The notes under the pieces: generated by a model | What the model was told of the DNA's origin: nothing | Database searches by the model: none | What the model saw: only the letters and a program-made list of their open reading frames with translations | Made by a program: the position numbers and the translations under genes | In this document: piece after piece, positions 53,757 to 62,135 of the stretch | Numbering within the stretch: position 1 is the first letter of the stretch | How the letters are laid out: each line of letters opens with the position of its first letter | DNA from: Acidisphaera sp. L21 | Lineage (GTDB): Bacteria; Pseudomonadota; Alphaproteobacteria; Acetobacterales; Acetobacteraceae | Direction of reading: 5' to 3' | Length of the DNA stretch: 64,000 nt | Assembly (NCBI RefSeq): GCF_009765685.1 | Contig: NZ_LMUY01000020.1 | Location: 58,778-122,777 of the forward strand

Positions 53757-55982
53757 ATGTCCATGCTGCAGGATGATGTCCGCGATCGGGCCGACCCCTC
53801 CCCCGGGTTCAACCATCTCGTCACGCTCGGCGATGCAAGCCGCGACGTCGGTCAATGGATGGAGGCGGCTCACTACTACGAACTGGCCGTCGGCATCCAG
53901 CCCGGCGTCGCCGGCATCTGGGAACAGTTAGGCCACGCCTACAAGGAGCATGGCAGCTTCTCCCAGGCCGGGGCGGCCTATTTGAAGGCGCATAGCCTCA
54001 ATCCCGGCGATGTGGGCCTGCTGGTTCAGCTCGGCCACTTCCACGCCCTTCGGGACGCGACGCCAAAGGCGCTGGATTACTACCAGCGCGCCGTGACCGC
54101 CGGGTCCCAGGACGAGCACGCACTGCGCTATATCGCCCAATCCGTTCATTGCCGGGCGGCGGACCCGGCCCGGCAGAGTGCCAGCACCGCAATCCCCGCA
54201 ATCTACTTCGAATACACCGATCTGCTCGATCATTGCCGGTCGAACCGGACGCCAACAGGAATACAGCGCGTCCAGATCGAACTGTTTCGGGCCTCCCTCC
54301 TATGGGATAGCCCAGTCCCGATCCGCGCCTGCGCCTATGCCGATCAAAAGCGGGGCTGGGTGGACGTCAATCCGGACGAACTTCTGGCTCTGCTCGATCT
54401 AGGCGCCCAGCGCGGCAATGTCGCCGACCCGGATTGGCAGGAAGCACTGGCCCGGTTCTTCACCGCGCTCGACACCCGCGCAGCCTGCGTCTTTCCCGTC
54501 GGCGCTGCCTTGATCAACCTCGGCACGTCCTGGGGCATCGAGAACTACATGGCCGCGATCCGGACCATGAAGGCGCGCTTCGGCCTCCGCTACGTCCCAT
54601 TCGTCCATGACCTCATTCCATTGATGACGCCGGAATATGTCGATCACGGTGTGACCGCGGCATTTAACGCCTGGCTCAGCAGCGCGATCCTACACGGCGA
54701 TCTCTTCGCGGTGACGTCCAGTTCCACCAGGAACGACCTGGTCAAGGCCGCGGCCCAGATCCGGCCGCTATCCCATGACCCCATCGCCATGCCGCTCGAC
54801 GCGGCACCCAGCGCGCCGCGCCAGGGCCATGGTGGCGCCCACACCGCGCAAACCCGTGAACGGCTTGGTCTGGCAAATACCGACTTCGTCCTCTTCGTCG
54901 GCACGATGGAGGCGCGCAAGAACCACTATCTCGTCTTCCAGGCCTGGGTAAAACTACTGGCAAGCCACGACCGCTCGGACGTGCCAGTGCTGGTTTGCGT
55001 CGGTAAGCGGGGCTGGAAATTCGAACGCGCCCAAAGCTACCTCGAGGCCCATCCGGAGCTCGATGGCAAGGTGATGATCCTATCCGGGATCTCCGACGCC
55101 GAATTGGCAACGCTTTATGCAGAATGCCAATTCACCCTCTACGCCTCGCTCTACGAGGGCTGGGGGCTGCCCGTGACGGAGAGCCTTCATCACGGCAAAG
55201 CGTGCCTCACCGCCGATCACTCCTCCCTACCCGAAGCCGGCGGCCAGTTTGCCGATTATTACGAGGGCGATTCCGTCAAAAGCCTGACGTCGCAGGCCGA
55301 ACGGCTGATCTTCGATCGCTCCTATCGTGAAAGCCGCGAACACCTGATTGCAACGCAGCGTCAATCCCAAGACTGGCAGACGGCCCTGCAAACGCTTGTG
55401 CTCGCGACCATCAGCCATTTCCCGACCCCTGCCGTGCCCGCCATCTTGGCAGCCCCGATCGTCCCGGCAACCATCTACCGTATAGGAAACCAGCCATTCT
55501 TCCGCCGGCTCGACCGAGGCGCCGCCATCGCCGAGATGCTTCGCGCGGGCGGTGGCTGGTACGGTGTCGATGCAGCAACGGCATGGTCGAAGGACCGTCG
55601 CGCCCGGCTGGCCTTCCAACTGCCACCGGTGGCCGATACCGACCACGTGGTCTTCCTGAAGCTACGCGCCCCGCCGGAGAAGACGTCGCTAACACTATCC
55701 CTGGCAGGCACCTTATCCGCCCGGCTAACCCTACGGCCCGGCGAGGCGCGTATCGTCCGGCTCGATCTCTCCCAGGCCCCGCTCGCCGGCCCATCCACAG
55801 GCGAGCGACCGATCGTTATCCTGCTGCAAGTGGACCAGCTGGTGTCCATGGCGAAATACGATCCAGCGAACACGCGACAGGTCGGCATCGGTGTCGAGAT
55901 GTTCATGGCCTGCGCCGTCGAGGATGACGACGCCCGGCTCGCCATCCTCGAATGCGCGCTGATGACGCTTGAAGATGCCTGA
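53757..55982 (+). CDS. TPR-GT4 glycosyltransferase with C-terminal beta-rich module
   Basis: A 741-residue protein. Residues about 20-125 hold three TPR units (WMEAAHYYELAVGIQPG, FSQAGAAYLKAHSLNPGD, PKALDYYQRAVTAGSQD). Next comes the shared IYFEYTDLLDHCRSNRTPTG motif. The GT4 domain includes FVGTMEARKNHYLVFQAW, VMILSGISD and SLYEGWGLPVTESLHHGK with E-x7-E, then HSSLPEAGGQFADYYEGDSVKS. The C-terminal module is AIAEMLRAGGGWYGVDAATAW, then LAFQLPPV. It starts 10 bp after the previous stop, at an ATG preceded by AGGG; the frame is open upstream inside the previous gene. Confidence 0.88.
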   Translation: MSMLQDDVRDRADPSPGFNHLVTLGDASRDVGQWMEAAHYYELAVGIQPGVAGIWEQLGHAYKEHGSFSQAGAAYLKAHSLNPGDVGLLVQLGHFHALRDATPKALDYYQRAVTAGSQDEHALRYIAQSVHCRAADPARQSASTAIPAIYFEYTDLLDHCRSNRTPTGIQRVQIELFRASLLWDSPVPIRACAYADQKRGWVDVNPDELLALLDLGAQRGNVADPDWQEALARFFTALDTRAACVFPVGAALINLGTSWGIENYMAAIRTMKARFGLRYVPFVHDLIPLMTPEYVDHGVTAAFNAWLSSAILHGDLFAVTSSSTRNDLVKAAAQIRPLSHDPIAMPLDAAPSAPRQGHGGAHTAQTRERLGLANTDFVLFVGTMEARKNHYLVFQAWVKLLASHDRSDVPVLVCVGKRGWKFERAQSYLEAHPELDGKVMILSGISDAELATLYAECQFTLYASLYEGWGLPVTESLHHGKACLTADHSSLPEAGGQFADYYEGDSVKSLTSQAERLIFDRSYRESREHLIATQRQSQDWQTALQTLVLATISHFPTPAVPAILAAPIVPATIYRIGNQPFFRRLDRGAAIAEMLRAGGGWYGVDAATAWSKDRRARLAFQLPPVADTDHVVFLKLRAPPEKTSLTLSLAGTLSARLTLRPGEARIVRLDLSQAPLAGPSTGERPIVILLQVDQLVSMAKYDPANTRQVGIGVEMFMACAVEDDDARLAILECALMTLEDA

Positions 55983-56003
55983 ACCCTCACGAGGCATTCT
56001 CCC

Positions 56004-58265
56004 ATGCCAGAGCTAACGATCAGCTTCCATCTGCCGGGCCGGAAAAGCAGGTTTGCATCGAGGGTCCGGTCGGGCAATGCCGCCCGCGATCTTGCCCTGT
56101 GGTACAAGGCTGCCGAACATTACGGCGAGGCCTTGCAGGTCAAGCCCGATGACGCCGGCATCCTCGTTCAACTGGGCCACGCCCTCAAAGAAGCCGGTGA
56201 TTTCCCCGATGCGGAGCGGGCCTATTTGAAGGCGCTGACGCTCACCCCGCATGACGCCGATCTCCTCGTGCAGCTCGGGCATTTCTACAAGGTCAGCGGA
56301 AACCTCCCCCACGCCCTGGCCCATTATCAATCCGCCATCGAGCATGGTTCGCACGATCCCAATGCCCAAGACTTCATCACAAAGGCCGCGGCCCCTGGCT
56401 CCCATCAGCCTCCTCCATTCCGGATCACTCACCGGCAAGTCCCAGAAGCGGACGCCCGATCAATGGCCGGCCTCGGCGATCAGGTCCCGGCCTTCTACCT
56501 GGACTTCTCCGACCTGGTCGCATATTTCCGCACTGGCCGGTATCCGACGGGCATCCAGCGCGTCGAGATTGAGCTCCTGAAGGCGGTGAAGGACTGGCGG
56601 GGATCAATCCCCCTGCAGCTGTGCACCTACTCTCCGTCGGTCAGCGCGTGGATCGAAGTAAACCCGGATGCGCTTCGCCAGGTTTGCGAACTTGCCGGTA
56701 GGGCAGGGGACCAGCCCGAAACGGTTTGGCTTGCGGCCATCAACCGCTTCCTCACCACGGTCGATGATGCGCCGCCGATGCAGATGGTACGCGGCGGGGT
56801 TCTAGTGAACCTCGCGCCATGGTGGAACATCGACTACATGCTCTACCTTCGCCACGCGAAGAACGTCTTCGGCATCCGTTACGTCCCCGTCATCTACGAC
56901 CTGGTTCCGCTCATCACGCCGGAGTTCTTGCCGGCGAAAATGCCCTCCGAATGCGCTCAATGGCTCGGCGGTGCGCTCATGCATGCCGACGCCGTGGCGG
57001 TCATCTCGTGTTCGACCCGGCGGGACGTCATCAAGGCGGCGCTCGCCGTCCGCCCCGTGGCACGAGAACCGGTCGTCATGGCGCTCGATGCCGATTTCAG
57101 CGCAGTGCAACTCGGCCTCTCCGTGACCGAGCATCGAAGCATTCTGGAACGGCTGCGGGTGGCCGGTCGTTTCGTTCTATTCGTCGCCACGCTGGAGGCC
57201 CGCAAGAACCACCTCGTGGTCCTTCAAGCCTGGGCCCGCTTGATCGCGCAAGAGGGTGCGGACGCCATCCCGTCCCTGGTCTGCGTCGGAAAGGCCGGAT
57301 GGCAGTTCGATCAAACCCAAGCCTTCTTGAACGCGCATCCCGACGTCGCGGACAAGGTCATCCTCCTGTCGAAGGTTTCGGATGGCGAGCTCAGCAGCCT
57401 ATATTCGAATTGCCTGTTTACAATCTACTCCTCGACCTACGAGGGCTGGGGCCTGCCAATCACCGAAAGCCTTTGCTACGGCAAGGCCTGCGTCACCTTG
57501 AGCCATTCCTCCCTGCCCGAAGCCGGCGGCAAATTCGCGGATTATTGTCCCGCGGACTCGGTCAAAGCCGTCGCGGAGACGGCTTGGAGGTTGATGTCCG
57601 ACGATCCTTACCGGGCGTCGCGGGAGGCGCTCATCCTCGCCGAATATCATCCGCGCACATGGCAGGACGTCCTCTCGGGCCTGGTCTCGGGCGTCGCTGC
57701 CCAACTATCCGGCGCGGCCGACCCGCAGCGAATGTTCGCCCCTGTGGCCTTTGGCGAAATCTACCCCCTACGCCTGAACTATGATTTACGCGCCGCCGAC
57801 CGTCGGTCCGCCGTGGCGGAAATGCTGCGGCATGAGCTCGGCTGGGGGCGGATGGAGAACTGGGGCACATGGACATCGATGCTCAACGCCTCGCTTGCCT
57901 TCCACGTGCCGGAGTTGGGTGGATCGACATCCGATCTCCTGCTCTACCTCGAAGTGCAATGCCCGCCCGAAACCGTCGTGCTGTCGGTCAAGATCGGATC
58001 CCACCGCCTGGTAAGCACGGTTTTGGAGGCTGGTGAGATGCGGCAATTCCGCCTCTTGCTGCCATTCGTCGCCGTCATGGCATCCATCGGCGCCGACCGC
58101 GCCATCGTATTGATGCTACAGGTCGACCGGTTGATCGACCTCAGCAGCCACGTCGCAGGCGAAGCCCGGCGCATCGGGATCGGCGTGAAATCATTCGCGG
58201 TCATGCAAAGATCCGACACGGCCGGCCGCCTCAGAATGATCGAACGATGCAGCATTCCGGCCTAG
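56004..58265 (+). CDS. TPR-GT4 glycosyltransferase with C-terminal beta-rich module (second TPR paralogue)
   Basis: A 753-residue protein of the same architecture as its upstream neighbour. The TPR units lie at about residues 28-125 (WYKAAEHYGEALQVKPDD, FPDAERAYLKALTLTPHD, LPHALAHYQSAIEHGSHD). The shared motif is FYLDFSDLVAYFRTGRYPTG, followed by IQRVEIELL. The GT4 domain includes FVATLEARKNHLVVLQAW, VILLSKVSD and STYEGWGLPITESLCYGK, then HSSLPEAGGKFADY. The module is AVAEMLRHELGWGRMENWGTW, then LAFHVPEL. GAGG lies 10 bases before the ATG. Likely acts on the same glycan as the other paralogues, with a different acceptor or linkage. Confidence 0.88.
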   Translation: MPELTISFHLPGRKSRFASRVRSGNAARDLALWYKAAEHYGEALQVKPDDAGILVQLGHALKEAGDFPDAERAYLKALTLTPHDADLLVQLGHFYKVSGNLPHALAHYQSAIEHGSHDPNAQDFITKAAAPGSHQPPPFRITHRQVPEADARSMAGLGDQVPAFYLDFSDLVAYFRTGRYPTGIQRVEIELLKAVKDWRGSIPLQLCTYSPSVSAWIEVNPDALRQVCELAGRAGDQPETVWLAAINRFLTTVDDAPPMQMVRGGVLVNLAPWWNIDYMLYLRHAKNVFGIRYVPVIYDLVPLITPEFLPAKMPSECAQWLGGALMHADAVAVISCSTRRDVIKAALAVRPVAREPVVMALDADFSAVQLGLSVTEHRSILERLRVAGRFVLFVATLEARKNHLVVLQAWARLIAQEGADAIPSLVCVGKAGWQFDQTQAFLNAHPDVADKVILLSKVSDGELSSLYSNCLFTIYSSTYEGWGLPITESLCYGKACVTLSHSSLPEAGGKFADYCPADSVKAVAETAWRLMSDDPYRASREALILAEYHPRTWQDVLSGLVSGVAAQLSGAADPQRMFAPVAFGEIYPLRLNYDLRAADRRSAVAEMLRHELGWGRMENWGTWTSMLNASLAFHVPELGGSTSDLLLYLEVQCPPETVVLSVKIGSHRLVSTVLEAGEMRQFRLLLPFVAVMASIGADRAIVLMLQVDRLIDLSSHVAGEARRIGIGVKSFAVMQRSDTAGRLRMIERCSIPA

Positions 58266-58291
58266 CCAGGCCGGTCGCGGGAGATGGCTGA

Positions 58292-59557
58292 GTGAATGAG
58301 ATGAGCGTGATCGACAAGCCTGCCTCCAAGATGCTCATCACCGCGGAGCATCTGGACGCCTTCGTCGCCCAAAGTGACGCCTTCGGTGGCCCCGGCAGCC
58401 CGGCGTGCGCTGTGTACTGGTCACGCTTCGAATACCGACCCGGCGTCACCGTCGATCAAACCATCGATCCCTACGGAGAAACCTACGTCCAAGCCCAGCT
58501 GGCGCTCTACGAGGAGATCGCCGGCCGCAGCTTCAACCAGGCAACCAACGAGCACACGCCGTTCGACGTCTCGCGCCATGTGGCGGCGGTCAATCCGTAT
58601 GATCATGCCGATCCATCAGCCCTCGCCGTCCATACCGAGCGGCTTTCGCGGGCATTTCGCCTGGCCAAACTGCCGCGCGACGGTCGGCTACTCGACCTCG
58701 GGTGTGGCTGGGGATTATCGTCCGAAATCGGCGCCTATCTCGGCCTGAAGGTCACGGCGGTCGACATCAACCCCCTGTTTGTCAACCTGGTAAACCAGCG
58801 GGCGGAACTCGGTCGCCGGGCTATCACCGCCACGACGTCCAGCTTCGATGATTTCGATGCGCCCGAAACCTACGACATGGTGCTATTTTACGAGTGTCTT
58901 CACCATGCGCTCAAACCATGGGACGTTATCGAGAAATTCCGTAAGATGTTGGCGCCGGGTGGCAAGATCGTGCTGACCGGGGAGCCGATCAACAAGCTCT
59001 GGTGGCGCCATTGGGGCATCCGGCTTGACCCGATTTCGGTATATTGCGTCCGCAAATTCGGATGGTTCGAAAGCGGCTGGTCGCTCGACTTCATCCGGGA
59101 GGTCTTCCGCCGGGCCGGCATGAAATGCATCGCAGACCGAGGCTCCGACGAGGAAATTGGGTACACACTCGTCGCGCAAATGTCGGACTTGAGCCAGATC
59201 CTGGCAACCGAGATGGCCGAATACTGGGACAGCCAAGGCTTCACGCCGGATGCGGAATATCTCGTTTTCTCCGGCCATGGTTGGCTCGAGATCCCCTTTG
59301 CGCCAGACACCGGAGGAATCCGACTGATCCTGCGGAGCTTTCGTCCGGCAAAGGGCCTGGCGACACTTATCCGCATAGGCCAGACAACCGTGTTCGAGGG
59401 AATGTTGCCACCCGGCGACACCGTAATCGATATCCAGGCCGAAGCGGAGGCGGCGCATGTAGAATTTGATAGCGAAGTATGGTGTCCAGACAAAGAAGTC
59501 TACAACGGAGACAAACGTCAAATAAGCTTCCATGTGGTGCGAGCCATCGTCGTGTAG
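58292..59557 (+). CDS. SAM-dependent methyltransferase with C-terminal beta-rich extension
   Basis: A 421-residue class I methyltransferase. The SAM-binding motif I is LLDLGCGWGLSSEIGAYLG (about residues 132-150), with the acidic VTAVDINPL, and DMVLFYECLHHALKPWDVIEKFRKML followed by GGKIVLTGEP. The last 100 residues (GHGWLEIPFAPDTGGIRLILRSF, DTVIDIQAEAEAAHVEF) look beta-rich and may be a sugar- or glycan-recognition extension. It probably methylates a sugar or caps the glycan made by the upstream transferases. GTG at 58292 has GGAG 8 bases upstream; ATG at 58301 is too far from it. Confidence 0.85.
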   Translation: MNEMSVIDKPASKMLITAEHLDAFVAQSDAFGGPGSPACAVYWSRFEYRPGVTVDQTIDPYGETYVQAQLALYEEIAGRSFNQATNEHTPFDVSRHVAAVNPYDHADPSALAVHTERLSRAFRLAKLPRDGRLLDLGCGWGLSSEIGAYLGLKVTAVDINPLFVNLVNQRAELGRRAITATTSSFDDFDAPETYDMVLFYECLHHALKPWDVIEKFRKMLAPGGKIVLTGEPINKLWWRHWGIRLDPISVYCVRKFGWFESGWSLDFIREVFRRAGMKCIADRGSDEEIGYTLVAQMSDLSQILATEMAEYWDSQGFTPDAEYLVFSGHGWLEIPFAPDTGGIRLILRSFRPAKGLATLIRIGQTTVFEGMLPPGDTVIDIQAEAEAAHVEFDSEVWCPDKEVYNGDKRQISFHVVRAIVV

Positions 59558-59582
59558 TCAGTTGTCGCGCGACGCCAGGGAA

Positions 59583-59611
59583 TGTTAGGTTTAACGAACG
59601 ATACCCTAACA
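59583..59611. promoter_or_regulatory. Inverted repeat upstream of the GH8 gene
   Basis: TGTTAGG (59583-59589) and CCTAACA (59605-59611): 7-bp arms separated by 15 bp, 26 bp after the methyltransferase stop. It is either a terminator stem without a T tract or an operator for the GH8 gene, whose 199-bp leader begins here. Confidence 0.35.
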
Positions 59612-59756
59612 AACGCAGCCATATGACAACGACTTCAGCCCGAACTTCCCAGAAGCTGCAATATACAAAGCTCTGCCGACAATAAACGCCAACGTCTGAC
59701 AGCATCGTCCCGTTTAGACATGCTTGTGTTTTGTGCTTCCACGGAGGCGCAGAGCA

Positions 59757-60965
59757 ATGATTTTCCAAAATACGATTGCCGCGATCGACCATGCGAGCCG
59801 GCCGGCTGAAGCAACCGCACCACAACGCAACACGGGCCGGCGCTTTGTCCTTGGTGCCGCCCTCGGTGGTGCCGCCCTCATCGCAGGCGCTCGCTTCGGC
59901 ATGCTCCCGGCCAAGCCGGTTCCGGCCACAGCGGCTCCGGCTCTGCCGACAGAAGCCGACCTCGGCAGCAACAGCGTGTCTGCCACGTTGGCTACCCACG
60001 TCGAACTCGTTGACTGGAAGGCGTTCCGCGCCAGGTTCATCCGCCCGGACGGTCGTGTTATCGACACTTTCAATCAGGGCGAATCCCACACCGAGTCGCA
60101 AGGGTTGGGAATGCTGTTCGCCGCGTCGTTTGACGACCGTCCAAGTTTCGACCGCATTTGGACCTGGACGAAAGCCACACTCAGCCGCCCGTCGGACGCG
60201 CTATCCGCCTGGCGCTACCTCCCCGGCAGCAGCAATCCGGTCCCAGACATGAACAATGCGACCGACGGCGATATCTACATAGCTGGAGCCTTGCTGCGAG
60301 CCAGCGCCCGGTGGAAGTCGCCCGAGTATCTGGATGCCGCACAGAAAATCGCGGGCGACATCCTGCGCTTGCTCGTGCGCGAGGTCGGCGGCAAGACCGT
60401 CCTACTGCCGGCGGCGGACGGGTTCGTGAAATCCGACTATACGGTCGTGAATCTATCGTACTATGTGCAGCCTCTCCTGGCGGAACTTCAAGAGGCGTAT
60501 CCCTCGCCGCTATGGGAAGCGCTGTTCCGCGACGGCGATCAGCTGCGTCAGTACGCCCGGTTCGGCAAATGGCAGCTTCCACCGGATTGGCTGCGCGTCT
60601 CGGCCGCCAACGGCGCGCTTTCCATCGACAGCGGTCACCCACCCCGCTTCTCCTTCGACGCGGTGCGCGTGCCCCTATTCGTTGCCTGGAGCCGGGGCGA
60701 TCCCCAAGCATTGCAGAGTTTTGTCAACTTCTGGGGTGCAACCCCATCTCGGGCGCCTGCCTGGATCGATCTGGATACGGGTTCATGCGCCCCATACCCG
60801 ATCTCCAAAGGCGTCATGGCGATTGCCCGGCTGAGCGGTTGCGGCCACCAGGTAGAACGCCAAGCAGATTTGCCAGCGATCTCCGGAGATGAACCCTATT
60901 ACTCCGCAGCGTTAATTCTTTTAAGCCGGATCGCCCTGCGGGAGATCAAGCCCAAATTGGTTTGA
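59757..60965 (+). CDS. Glycoside hydrolase family 8 protein (endoglucanase-like)
   Basis: A 402-residue GH8 enzyme; family members cleave beta-1,4 glucan, chitosan or xylan, and one (BcsZ/CMCax) belongs to bacterial cellulose operons. The catalytic acid Glu is in ESHTESQGLGML (about residue 113) and the base Asp in NNATDGDIYIAGALL (about residue 170). The C-terminal half has FSFDAVRVPLFVAW. The N terminus is unusual: about 30 polar residues, then a twin-arginine-like hydrophobic stretch (RRFVLGAALGGAALIAGA) that may be a Tat signal or anchor. GGAGG precedes the ATG. It follows the glycosyltransferases and probably trims or polishes the exopolysaccharide. Confidence 0.86.
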   Translation: MIFQNTIAAIDHASRPAEATAPQRNTGRRFVLGAALGGAALIAGARFGMLPAKPVPATAAPALPTEADLGSNSVSATLATHVELVDWKAFRARFIRPDGRVIDTFNQGESHTESQGLGMLFAASFDDRPSFDRIWTWTKATLSRPSDALSAWRYLPGSSNPVPDMNNATDGDIYIAGALLRASARWKSPEYLDAAQKIAGDILRLLVREVGGKTVLLPAADGFVKSDYTVVNLSYYVQPLLAELQEAYPSPLWEALFRDGDQLRQYARFGKWQLPPDWLRVSAANGALSIDSGHPPRFSFDAVRVPLFVAWSRGDPQALQSFVNFWGATPSRAPAWIDLDTGSCAPYPISKGVMAIARLSGCGHQVERQADLPAISGDEPYYSAALILLSRIALREIKPKLV

Positions 60966-61102
60966 CGGCCCGCTCGCCAATATTGACGAGGTTATCACTG
61001 ATGAGAGTGCTAGCCGCAACTGGCGCCCATCAAAATCCGGATTTGTCGCGTCGCGATAATTCATTTTGACATGTCTATTTATTTCCTGACACGTTAGTCT
61101 AA

Positions 61103-61130
61103 ACGTATTGACCAGACTTTCGGTCAATAC
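61103..61130. promoter_or_regulatory. Perfect inverted repeat before the response regulator gene
   Basis: CGTATTGACC-AGACTTTC-GGTCAATACG: 10-bp perfect arms with an 8-bp centre, ending 26 bp before the ATG at 61157. Upstream, TTGACA at 61066-61071 could be a -35 box, but no good -10 was found. It fits an operator or an attenuating hairpin in the leader. Confidence 0.5.
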
Positions 61131-61156
61131 GTAGAGCGTTTTGTCAGGAGCCGGGT

Positions 61157-61933
61157 ATGACCGAGCTTACTCAAATAGAAACAGATGGCTCAACGCTCAC
61201 CGATATCCTGTTGATCGAAGACGATCCAGCGGTGGCTGAATCGCTTCGCCGGGCAATCGAGCGGAGTGGAATGCAAATGTCCTGGGCGTCGACCGGCCTG
61301 GAAGCCATGACGCTGAAACGGGCAATCAAGCCCCAAATCGTCTTGCTCGACATGAGCCTGCCGGACACGAACGGCATCGTGCTCATCAAATGGCTGGTCG
61401 AGCAGGCGGATTGCGGCGTCATCGTCGTTTCGGGCTCGACCGAGGAAGCCGATCGGGTCGTCGCATTGGAACTCGGCGCGGACGATTACGTCTCAAAACC
61501 ACCAAATATGCGGGAATTAATCGCCCGTATGCGAGCGGTCCACCGTCGCACGCCCATGCGACGCTTGCCTGCGCCCGTTTCCAGCCCGGCGTCCACCGGT
61601 GGTCTGCACCTCGACAGCCATCGCCGTACCGTGCACGGCCCGGATGGGGCACGTATCACCCTCACTGCCGCAGAGTTTGATGTGTTGGAAGCACTGTCTT
61701 TAGCCCGCGGCCAGGTGGTGAGCCGGCATGACCTTTCGACCGGTGCATTGCGCCGGCCATGGCAACCGGACGATCGGAGCGTGGATCAGCTCATCCTCAA
61801 TTTGCGTCAGAAACTGCATCCGGACCCCGACGGAATCAGCTTGATCGAATCTATCCGGGGCAGGGGTTACCTATTGCGACTCACGGCAGATCTCCCCGGA
61901 TCGACCAAAAGTCAGCCCGATCGCAGATCATAA
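61157..61933 (+). CDS. OmpR/PhoB-family response regulator
   Basis: A 258-residue two-component regulator. The receiver domain (residues about 15-130) has the acidic pocket IEDD (20-23), phosphoacceptor Asp65 in LLDMSLPD, the switch Ser/Thr in VVSGS and Lys114 in VSKPP. The C-terminal winged-helix output domain (about 150-245) contains LTAAEFDVLEAL, SRHDLS and the recognition region DDRSVDQLILNLRQKL followed by IRGRGYLL. No histidine kinase lies immediately adjacent; the CheB-CheR fusion downstream may extend into a kinase beyond the window. It could control the polysaccharide genes. Confidence 0.9.
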   Translation: MTELTQIETDGSTLTDILLIEDDPAVAESLRRAIERSGMQMSWASTGLEAMTLKRAIKPQIVLLDMSLPDTNGIVLIKWLVEQADCGVIVVSGSTEEADRVVALELGADDYVSKPPNMRELIARMRAVHRRTPMRRLPAPVSSPASTGGLHLDSHRRTVHGPDGARITLTAAEFDVLEALSLARGQVVSRHDLSTGALRRPWQPDDRSVDQLILNLRQKLHPDPDGISLIESIRGRGYLLRLTADLPGSTKSQPDRRS

Positions 61934-62135
61934 ACCGCAGCTCCTCCATGTGCGCACAGAACGACAAGGGCGTCGCAGCTTGGTCACCCTATTTTCCGCA
62001 CCCCAACGTCTTATAGACAATAATATTTCGTGATTTAGCACGTATCGAACTGCAGAATAGTGTTTCCTACTTATATCCAATAGTATTGCCACCTAACAGT
62101 GGTGCCGTATTGTTAATGCCGTTATAGTCGAGACA

